Source of the DNA: Lytechinus pictus
Taxonomy: Eukaryota > Echinodermata > Echinoidea > Temnopleuroida > Toxopneustidae
Assembly: GCF_037042905.1 (NCBI RefSeq)
Contig: NC_087245.1
Coordinates: 24,180,501 to 24,244,500, forward strand
DNA: 64,000 nucleotides
Reading direction: 5' to 3'
Below are positions 22,673 through 33,900 of the stretch, piece after piece (the first letter of the stretch is position 1; each line of letters begins with the position of its first letter). The notes beneath the pieces are model-generated. The model did no database searches. It saw nothing but the letters and a program-made list of their open reading frames with translations, and had not been told where the DNA came from. A program made the position numbers and the translations under genes.

Positions 22673-24727
22673 AGGCGGATCCAGGGGGGCCGGCCCCCCC
22701 CCCCCTATTGACGGAGCAAAAAAGGGGAAAAGGGGAAAGAAAGAAAAAAGAAAGAAAAAAGGGGGGGGGGGAAGAGAGGAGAAAAAAGAAGAGGAGGAAG
22801 ACGAGTGAATAAAATAAGATGAGGGGAAGACTTAGAAATTAAAAAGAATATTTCATGTCACTATATATAAAATTTTCGCTCGCGCTTTGCACTCGCATTG
22901 CCTGTTAGGTGATTTTCATATCTTGTTCAATTTGGATTTCAAATTTTGGAAGTCAATATAAAAAACATACTTCACCTCGGAAATCGAACTTTCATTATTT
23001 TGTGTGATTTACAAATTGATTTTTAAAAAGTGCTCTGTAAAAATATCAGTTTTATGGTCTAAATATTAACATTTTCTGCTCGCGCTGCGCGCTCGCAAAT
23101 TTTGATTTATCAGGTACCTATTATTTTCGTGTATTCCATAAAGTTGATTGTCAAAACGAATCAGCTTGCGCTGCACGCTCGCATTTTGATTGGCGAGTTT
23201 TGTATGTCTCAATATTGATTATACAACAAACTACTTAAAATCCCCTTTTTATGACAGTTTATCAAAAATTTTGGCTCGCAATTTGCGCTCGTATTAGTGG
23301 TTGAAAATATATTAACTGATGCATGCTATTTATGAATACAAAAGTGCTTGAAATTTCCAGTTTTCAGGCTATATTATCATCAGATTTCGCGCCCTCATTA
23401 GGCATTAATGAATAATATATTAATTGAATAATTAAAATTTTCCCTTTTGTTTCATCTCGCGCTTAGAAAGAGGAATAGGAAGATAGTCGTCATTTTCATA
23501 TGATGACATGTCCTAAGGATGTCCCGGTCCTATGTCAAAACTCAAAGTAAGAAAAATATCAGCTCTTTGTTAAGTGCAATTCATATCCACCTCACAATTT
23601 TCCTAAAAAGTGCTTGATATATGAGCTGAAATTCACTTTTTTCCAGATCGGAATATAAAATAGTTTAAGCTCGCAGTTCGCGTTCGCTTTGATTTTCATG
23701 ATAAAAGATGTCTTTAGAATGCTTAGATTCTAGGTCTAAATATGAAACACGCGCGCGCATGTTTATTCAGATTCTCAACTTGTTCTCTATTTAAATCATT
23801 ATCCAGTTTCAGATCACAAAATTAAAAAATTGTGCTCGCACTTTGTGCTCGCATTATTGATGTAATTGGAAGATCCACAATTATCATCCTTTTTATGATT
23901 TACAAAACATGAATAGAGTGTCTCGTTCAATATGTCTAAATCTCGAAAATTTCCGCTCGCACTTCGCGCTCGCATCAATTGTTTAGTTATGCCTATATAG
24001 CTATCCTTTTCACGATTACAAAAAATGATTAAAATTTTAGCAGGAATCTTTTCGATCTGTTCAAAACGTATATAAAAATTGTCTGCTCGCTTTGCGCTCG
24101 CATTATCAATGTTAGGAAGATCCCCAATCACTCATCCTTTTCATGATTTACAAAACATGAATAGTGTCTCGTTCAGTAGGTCTAAATCTCGAAATTTTCC
24201 GCCCGCGCTTCGCGCTCGCATCAATAAATCATTTGGTTATATACCTATTATGTTTAAGTTACAAAAAGTGCTTAGAATTTCTATTCTTTGTGTAAAAATG
24301 TCAAAAAATTCAGCTCGCGCTTCGCGCTCGCATTATTTGATTAAAAAAAAAAAATCTTCATGGCTAATTATAACTGCATGCCGCAGTCATTAACAGGTAT
24401 CTTTTCCATCAGTTCATTTCTGCTCGCTCTTCGCGTTCGTAGTAATTATTTAGTTGCATACACATCTTTTTAAGGATAACAAACATTGCCCAGAATTTTC
24501 AAATTTTAGGAAAAAATACATAAGATTTCCAAAAAAAACTTGCGAAGCGCTCGCATTATATAAATAAGGATTATGATATATTTATGTATTTTAAAAGAAT
24601 AAAGCTAAGAATTGACTATTAGGACTACCCTTCAAAAAATCATCTTCGAGCAGCCGATCGGGAAAATATGGCGGGAAAAAAATTCCGGGCCCCCCCCCTC
24701 TATTGGCGAAGGCTGGATCCGCCCCTG
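22673..24727 (+). mobile_element. large hAT-like non-autonomous element, 2.05 kb
   Basis: Left AGGCGGATCCAGGGGGG and right GGCTGGATCCGCCCCTG are inverted. Flanks TTTGTCAT (22665-22672) and TCTGTCAT (24728-24735) agree at 7 of 8, though the first bases of the left end seem lost. The interior is an array of gctcgcgcttcgcgctcgca blocks, each followed by about 100-150 bp of AT-rich sequence (near 22880, 23080, 23170, 23280, 23840, 23960, 24090, 24205, 24320, 24425). I find no transposase. Confidence 0.65.
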
Positions 24728-24735
24728 TCTGTCAT

Positions 24736-24908
24736 ATCAGGCCGTGGACCAAAATAAAAAGGGTTAGCCCAAAATTACGACGTGGCCCATTTTGAAAATC
24801 TTTGATGTTGTATTTGTCTCAGTGTGAATACCGCCAATCCAAACCCATGCAATACCCACAATTCCTTGCCATGCCCCTTTCTCTTTGACCTCTGGCCGTA
24901 CAATATGG
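24736..24908 (+). promoter_or_regulatory. RPS8: candidate RPS8 promoter, TOP start and first coding exon
   Basis: 24877-24904 reads as a 28-nt leader starting CTTTCTCTTTG, a 5' terminal pyrimidine tract typical of ribosomal protein mRNAs. It is followed by ATGG at 24905-24908 and a GTACGA donor. The next known exon needs exactly one base before its GT to make Met-Gly, which ATGG supplies. CCAAT lies upstream at about 24834. The donor is not consensus, so this is a candidate only; no other ATGG next to GT was found in the 4.5 kb upstream of 29376. Confidence 0.4.
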
Positions 24909-27900
24909 GTACGAAAATTTCTATAACTCTGAGTAGAATCTTAAAACATCGCCCTTCCCGTGTAATTATCAGGATTCTAGATGAATGTTAATGCTAATCA
25001 AATACTAGCTACACATAATATATAAGATTTGATTCAAATTCTATGTTATTTAATCGAGAAATACTGTTGAAAATAGTGTGGAATTCCCTGTGATGTTCGG
25101 TTCATAACATATGCATCGATCAATTGAACGCGAACGAATGTTATTTAAATTCGACTGCCATGGAACTGCTTACCAATAAGATATATATATTTCTACTTTC
25201 ACTGACTGGGTCAGACAGTGGAAGCGGTAGTATGAATGATGGCAGTTAATTTAAGGTCCATCATGTCCATCGTGAACTAAGGCCCGATTATTACTTATTA
25301 GTAAAATAATTCCCCACTTTGACAATGTTTGAAGTTTGCGCAGAGCTTAGTTAGTCCGGTCTCGGTCGAGACTGATTTTCATTTATTTTTAGAATGTCTG
25401 CGGCGCGGCCGTGCGCATCTTTCACTGACACTCGCTGTCTGCATGCTAGACCAAAAGCTTCGGTCTCTGTTATGTTGGTTGTTCAGCTGAACTCCGTTGG
25501 CTTCACTCACCAAATACAGAGACCGAAGTTCTAGCGCGATCTGTACAGGGGACTCAATGGCCATATGTTTATGTACTTAAGATCGGATAAAACGGGGAAG
25601 TGAATTTGCGCGACAGCCGAGGTAAGTCACTGTTTTTGTTCCTTTTAACTTGATTTTTCTCCGTTTTTTGGCAATTAATGCCAAGAGGGAATATTAATTT
25701 GCATTTTGGTCGCGTTAATTTTCAAAATTTTTATTCATTAAACTTTAAAGACAAAAATTGAAGAGCCCCGACGGGGGGATTTTGCATTGCAAGTCCCCTA
25801 ATGGTGGCTGCACGCTAGCAAGCCGTCTGTGTACGAGGAGAAATTTAAAAAAAAAAAAAAAAGTTAAAAAACTCCTCGAAACAGACGGCTGCCAGCTGTC
25901 TATCTGCATGCTAGCACTTGACTTAGCAGTGCCAGTGCCCTCACATTGGGTGATTTCAACAGTATGGTTGGAGCTACCCCTTATCGACCACCTAATTTTC
26001 TAAGCATCATATCTGCGAAAATATTTATCAGTTTTACCTAGTTTTCGTCTCATTTGTGCAGAAAATTGAGCAGATCAGATTCCCATGTTTTGATCGGCGA
26101 CTTCGATTCAATTCGCGTACCGGTATGCACGGCCAATATGGGAGACTCCAACAGGGGAGACAATCTCTCATATTGGAAACTTGCTTTGATAAAAAGGACA
26201 AAAGAAACAACAACCAAGGGATCGATATTTTTTCCACCCAAAATTTTGTCTCGCTTGTGACTTAGCCAAACTTGTTAGGTCAGAAGTAGCCTGGATCTGG
26301 AGGCGTCTGGGGAGTAAAAGTCATCTACTCTACGTAGGCTTACTCCCCACTGACGCCTGGGACGCCCCCGGGGGGGGGGGCACTCGACCAAAAAAGTGGT
26401 AGGGCCAGGGGTGTGCCGCGGGCGAGACAAAAAAACGGGGGCCTTGGAGTGGGCTTATTGTAAAAAGGAGGGTCCTCGGAACGGGCTTCGGAACTACAAA
26501 TGTTTGTGAAAACGGGGGTCCTTGGAACGGGTCGCCTGCGTGTGCATCCCAATGGAACGAGCATACGTGCATGCAGCTAGCATGGCGCACGGGCGCTGGC
26601 TGTGCCAGCGCAGAGGCGATGGTCGGAAAGCGCTCTCCGGCCGCTTTTCACCAAAATTGCGGCTCATCGTAGCAGATCGATGCGACCGGAACGGCGTAAC
26701 GGAAAATATGCGAAGCTTTGGAGCGGATTTCTTTCTTCTTTTTTTTTCTGGATAAGAAGAAAATGCTATGCCTTGGAGCGGCTTTCTTTGTTCTTTTTCT
26801 CAATAAGACAAAAATGCTATGCCTTGGAACTGAAATTTGAGTGTAAAAATGGGGGTCCCCTCCGCGGCACATACCCACTATGCATTATATACTGAGTGAC
26901 CCCCCCTCCCCCCCCCCCCCCCCCCCCCCGGGGGGACGCCAAGGTATATTCACGCACATACGGCCACTAAATCTGAAACTCTGGCCCCCGAGATTTCTAC
27001 TTTCCCTCTAAAAGATCTAGCCCTAAAAGTACATGGGGTTCAACTTCATTTCCAACATTTCTGCGATATCGATTTCGTTTTTAAAGAAGAATTCAATAGA
27101 AAAACGAGAAAAGTGTTATGAAAAGATGGGAAGAGCTTACGGCCGTGTTTACGTCGCCATCTTGATTTCTTTGTCTTCCGCTTGGCGACAGCACGAAATC
27201 GCGTGAACTCCATGGAGCTGCGGATTGTGCCTAGATCATGTGCGCACAGGGCGGGCAAAATTCAAATTTTCGCCACGCCACATTCTACTTCCCTGTAAAA
27301 TTTCTAGACCTAAACAGTGTAAATAGGCTAGAACTTCATTTCCGACATTTATACATTATTGATTTCATGTAAGACAAATATTCATGATGTTGGCGCCCTC
27401 TCTATGCATCTCGTAGCTACTAACAGAGAAAAAGATGGCGACGTAAATTTGACAAGTTTTTTCCTGCCTTCTCATGATATATTTCTCGGCTTTTTAAATG
27501 AATATTTGTTTAAAAATGAAATCAATGTATAAATGTCGGAATCAATCATCATATTAAAAAGAAAAATTGTTTCATCTTTAGAGGCAGCATGTGTTCCTTA
27601 AAGTGATCATTTCACTTTGTTCTGATTTTAAAAAATATCCTTTTGGTTCCTGAAAATGGGCTAAACGTTAGGCTTATAGTGTAAAAATACCATCCCAAAA
27701 GTTTCAAAGTATTATATTTACAGGATCAATTTTAAAACCTTGGAGATGTAAACCAAAGTTTGAAATAATCGGGAGTTGGTTTCAATGACTATGTGTATAC
27801 AGGGAATCTGTGCACCACAACACATTAATTCTAGATGAACACAGCATGACCTACATACAGTGTGTACAAGGTATACACTGAATGTACAGTGCAGCTAATA

Positions 27901-30900
27901 GTGTGTGTATAGGAGATACACACAACAGAAGGCAGTCAAAATAGCCAACGGACTTTTTGAATTGGAGAAAACTGGTCATAAGCTGAACCCGTCTACTAGA
28001 CGGTTCTCAAAATCAGGCTAATAAATTGCTACTTGTATCTAAATTAGAGTTTTTCATCCTATATTGTGGTCTGTTTCAGGGTTTTTGAGGACAAATACAG
28101 GCACTCATACGCACGTTTCAACTCAGTTTGAGAATTTTTTAAATCAGCTGCTCACAAAGTTAAACAATACCTTTAACCCTAATTCTCCCGGGGAGGGGCC
28201 ATAATGGCCCCCCCCCCCTCGACAATTTTCGCGATATATCTGCTGCGCAAAATTTTTTCACCTTGCCGCTCACTGACTTTTTACTTTCAAGTCTCGCGCA
28301 AATTTTGAGACCAAATTTGTGACGCCCGGGTACGCGGTTGCGACATTACGCAACATTATGTAAGTGCATGTCAGACCCAAAATTGCTCATAAACGTGATT
28401 TCATGTACAAATCCAATGCAAATTGTGTATTAAGTCAAAATTCATAAATGTATCATTATTTCTACTTTTACTGATTAAACTTAATTAATTTGGCTTTGTT
28501 TATGATCAGAATTAAGTCTGGAACGATTGCCATCGAAAAAACAATAAAAAAACAAAGAAATACATAAGAAATTAAAAAAACAATAAAATACATAAGAAAT
28601 CGGTCTTGGTTCCAGAATTTTTTTCATTCACAATTGTTAGGAATGCTAGAATATTTTCACCAAAAAATAGCTTTCTAGGAGCTTTATTTAGTGAATCAGA
28701 GCAAAAAGTATGATTTCATGAATAAATTAGCATAATTAATTCATATAAAATAAAAATATATGAATTCAGTGAGATTTACCAATGCAACTGCGTTGATTAC
28801 GTCATTCTGTACCATCATGCAAATTTTCGTTGTGATCGCGCAATCCGCAGCTGAGATCTTAAGGGGGGGCCATAATGCCACCCCCCCCCCCCGGGAATGA
28901 CAAGAATAAAAATACCCCGGGAGATTTAGGGCTGAAATAATTAACTAAAATAGAGGAAAACAGTAACATTGACACCGGTGTCAATGTTACCTCTGAAGTA
29001 CAATTTCAGTTTTGTTAAGAGTTCAATGTACCAGCCTGTCACTTAGTCACAATTATTCATTACAATGATACGAGTATTGTTAATAGATTTCTTATTGAAA
29101 ATAGATTGTTGAAATTGTAATTTTTTTTCTCAAATTGAAAGGTATTAGTTTGAAATTTATGAATCAAAATAGGAATGTCAAGAATAATTTATCCAAGAAT
29201 GTAGGACAAGATTGAGTAAAGTTATGCTGTTATTGTGTTAATATTGCTGTAGTATGACTCGCTTTCATAGACAAGAATATTTATATTTAGACTAACGTTT
29301 TATTTAAGAAAAACTTTTTGGGTACTTTTTCGAGGCAATAAAACCAATAATACATTTTTTTCCATCTTTCCACAGGTATCTCACGTGATAGATGGCACAA
29401 AAGACGAAAGACTGGAGGAAGATGTCCTCCTATTCGCATGAAGCGAAAGTTTGAGCTGGGTCGTCCACCTGCACTCACAAAGGTAATGCTTTTTTATGTT
29501 TACTTGTCAATCATAAATGTTACAGTAGTAATTAACTTAATTTGCCAAAACTAGACATTGATGCTTAATGAAAACCTTGTATTACCTCAATGAATAATGT
29601 CAAATTGTAGATGAATGGTAAAAAATACAACAAATGTTGATTAATAATAATCATGTTAACTAAAAGAATTCCCACTTAATATTTTTAGTATTTTTTGTAG
29701 GCTTTTGTCCTTCAGTAATTCAATCACCAACGGGATATTAGGAAAGGGAGATGCAGGATGATGTTAATTTTCATTTGTTGACAGGCTGATTGTCGTTTTG
29801 ACTTTCATCAGCGTTGTGGATTTGACTTTGTCATAGTTACACTGACTGCAGTCTCCTGATTACTCATCCTATTTATTTCATTTGATTGATTTTTAATATT
29901 CTATTGGTTCTATCATTCTATTTGGTTTTATCTGTTGAACAAAATTATTTTCTTTATTTGTATGTTTTGATTGATTTTTAATTCTCTATGTCTATTGGTT
30001 TTATCATTTATTGTCTCGCCTGCATAGCAGAGTGAGACTATAGACGCCGCTTTTCCGACAGCGGCGGCGTCATCAACATTGAAATCTTAACCAAGGTTAA
30101 GTTTTGAAATGTCATCATAACCTAAAAAGTATAGGGATCTAGTTCATAAACTTGGACATAGGGGTAATCAAGTATTACTGAACATCCTGCCTGAGTTTCA
30201 GGTGACATGACCAAGGTCAAAGGTCATTTAGGGTCTATGAACTTAGACCATGTTGGGGAAATCAATATCGAAATCTTTACCACTGAGGTTAAGTTTTTGA
30301 AATGTTGTTATAACTTCGGAAGTATATGGACCTAGTTCATGAAAATTGGACATAAGGGTGATAGTGTATCACTGAAGTTCCTGCCTGAGTTTCAGGTCAC
30401 ATGACCAAGGTCAAAGGTCACTTCGGGTCAACGAACTTTGACCATCTTTGGGGTATTTGTGGAATTGTCCTAACTTAAGAATTTTATGGATCTGGTTCGT
30501 GAAACTTGGGCATAAGAGCAATTAAGTATACCTGAACATCCTGTGCAAGTTTTAGGTCTCATGACCAAGGTCAAAAGTCATTTAGGGTCAACAAACTTTG
30601 ATAATGTTGGGGGTATTTGTGTAATTGTCATTGATCATAACTTTAAAAGTTTATAGATCTAGTTCATGAAACTTGGAACATGAGAGATACCATACATGTA
30701 TATCCCTTAATATCTTGTGCATGTTTCGGGTCACATGATCAAAATCAAAGGTCATTCAGGGTCAATGAACTTTGGCCGTGTTGGGGGTATTTGTTGATTG
30801 GCATCATAACTTAGAGAGTTAATGGATCTACACATGTAGTTCATGAATTACATAAGGGTAATCAAGTTTGAATGATTGTTTTGCACATGTCATAGTCATA

Positions 30901-33900
30901 GATCACATGATCATGGTCAAAGGTCATTCAGGGTCAATGAACTTTGGCCGTGTTGGGGGTATTTGTTGATTGGCATCATAACTTAGAGAGTTAATGGATC
31001 TACTCATGTAGTTCATGAATTACATAAGGGTAATCAAGTATGAATGATTGTTTTGCACATGTCATAGATCACATGATCATGGTCAAAGGTCATGTTGGGT
31101 CAATGGACTTAGTATTTTATTATCATATGAGTGTTTTCTGTTGTGAATAATTATTTAATTGCTGTTTTCAAAGTCAGCACTGCTGCTTTATCGAATCCTG
31201 TGATGCATGCGAGACTGCCAGAGGTGTTCCACTTGTTCTTTTTGTCTCACCTGCATAGCAGAGTGAGACTATAGGCGCCGCTTTTCCGACGGCGACGGCG
31301 GCGGCGGCAGCGGCGTCAACACCAAATCTTAACCTGAGGTTAAGTTTTTGAAATGACAGCATAACTTAGAAAGTATATGGACCTAGTTCATGAAACTTGG
31401 CCATAAGGTTAATCAAGTATTACTGAACATCCTGCCTGAGTTTCATGTCACATGACCAAGGTCAAAGGTCATTTAGGGTCAACAAACTTTGATAATGTTG
31501 GGGGTATTTGTGTAATTGTCATTGATCATAACTTTAAAAGTTTATAGATCTAGTTCATGAAACTTGGAACATGAGAGATACCATACATGTATATCCCTTA
31601 ATATCTTGTGCATGTTTCGGGTCACATGATCAAAATCAAAGGTCATTCAGGGTCAATGAACTTTGGCCGTGTTGGGGGTATTTGTTGATTGGCATCATAA
31701 CTTAGAGAGTTAATGGATCTACACATGTAGTTCATGAATTACATAAGGGTAATCAAGTTTGAATGATTGTTTTGCACATGTCATAGTCATAGATCACATG
31801 ATCATGGTCAAAGGTCATTCAGGGTCAATGAACTTTGGCCGTGTTGGGGGTATTTGTTGATTGGCATCATAACTTAGAGAGTTAATGGATCTACTCATGT
31901 AGTTCATGAATTACATAAGGGTAATCAAGTATGAATGATTGTTTTGCACATGTCATAGATCACATGATCATGGTCAAAGGTCATGTTGGGTCAATGGACT
32001 TAGTATTTTATTATCATATGAGTGTTTTCTGTTGTGAATAATTATTTAATTGCTGTTTTCAAAGTCAGCACTGCTGCTTTATCGAATCCTGTGATGCATG
32101 CGAGACTGCCAGAGGTGTTCCACTTGTTCTTTTTGTCTCACCTGCATAGCAGAGTGAGACTATAGGCGCCGCTTTTCCGACGGCGACGGCGGCGGCGGCA
32201 GCGGCGTCAACACCAAATCTTAACCTGAGGTTAAGTTTTTGAAATGACAGCATAACTTAGAAAGTATATGGACCTAGTTCATGAAACTTGGCCATAAGGT
32301 TAATCAAGTATTACTGAACATCCTGCCTGAGTTTCATGTCACATGACCAAGGTCAAAGGTCATTTAGGGTCAATGAACTTAGACCATGTTGGGGGAATCA
32401 ACATCAAAATCTTAACCTAAGGTTAAGTTTTTGAAATGTCATCATAACTTAGAAAATATATGGACCTAGTTCATGAAACTTATACATAAGGTTAATCAAG
32501 TATCACTGAACATCCTGCATGAGTTTCACGTCACATGACCAAGGTCAAAGGTCATTTAGGGTCAATGAACTTTGGCCGAATTGGGGGTATCTGTTGAAGT
32601 ACCATCATAACTTTGAAAGTTTATGGATCTGATTCATGAAACTTGGACATAATAGTAATCAAGTATTACTGAACATCCTGTGCAAGTTTCAGGTCACATG
32701 ATCAAGGTCAAAGGTCATTTAGGGTCAATGAACTTCGGCCAAATTGGGGTATTTGTTGAATTACAGCCATAAATTTGAAAGTGTGTTGGTCTAGTTCATA
32801 AAACTTGGACATAATAGTAATCAAGTATCACTGAACATCCTGTGCGAGTTTCAGGTCACATGATCAAGGTCAAAGGTCATGTAAGGTCAAAGAACTTTGG
32901 CCACGTTGGGGGTATTTGTTGAATTGCCATCATATCTCTATAAGTGTATTGGTCTAGTTCATAAAACGTGGAAATAAGAGTAACCAAGTATCACTGAACA
33001 TCTTGTGCGAGTTATAGTAGTTTTCAAAATCAGCACTGCTGCTATATTGAATCGCGTGATGCAGGTGAGACGGCCAGAGGCATTCCACTTGTTGTATATT
33101 GCTATTATTTTTTTTTTTTTTGGGGGGGGGCTCTTCTCTATTATATTATTTATTTTATCAACATTACTCCTCTGTCATGCAGTTATTAGAGTTCCTCAAT
33201 TTTGTCATAAGGATATGTGTTTGTTATTAATTTATTTTGTTTTGCACAAAAGTATTGCTATATGCTATTGTTGGAATTGAAATCTGTTGACTGATTGCTT
33301 ATAATTGATAATAATGGTAGTCCACTTTGAGTAATATGCCTTCATTACGAATGAGATATTTAAATTCATGCACACAAGTTAAGGGAAAGTGTGATTCTTT
33401 TTTTTTTTCATTGTAGATTGGAGTCAAGAGGATACATCTTGTACGATGCATGGGAGGAAACATCAAACGCCGTGCTCTGCGTCTGGACACAGGAAACTTC
33501 TCCTGGGGATCAGAACGTAAGTAGAGTCTTCTAAGTACCCTCTGAAGCCTGTTGAAAGAGTTGCAACAAAACCTGACAAAAAAATAAAACATTACTACAA
33601 ATTGCCTTCCACTGATTGGATAAAGTCAAGCTGCGTTTGAATTTTTTGAGTTATGATTTGTTGCAACTCGTTCTTTAATGGGCACCCAATGTGCTTGAAG
33701 ATGATCTTATGCAATTACTGCCCATACTGTGTGATGGGACGGTTCTCAACCATTTTGCATTTGTTAGATTGCTCTTTGGATTCCTAAAGAGACTGTTCAC
33801 TGGTGTTATGTCTTCATGTTTTTCAAGCAAAAGAGTGATTTTCAATTTTGATATAATGCAGAATTAGAATGTGGTGGTTCTCATCATTGATATTTTTATA

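Noticed and set aside
25610-25630. CCGAG|GTAAGTC as the RPS8 exon 1 donor
   Set aside because: No ATGG precedes it, so it cannot supply the start codon in the phase exon 2 needs; could still serve a non-coding exon.
26034-26265. Four overlapping frames on both strands in RPS8 intron 1
   Set aside because: No homology recognised, and mutual overlap around a hairpin suggests chance.
31174-32253. Two identical 62-codon minus-strand frames with an Ala run
   Set aside because: They are the GGCGGCGGC head of the dispersed repeat, duplicated with the 891-bp unit.
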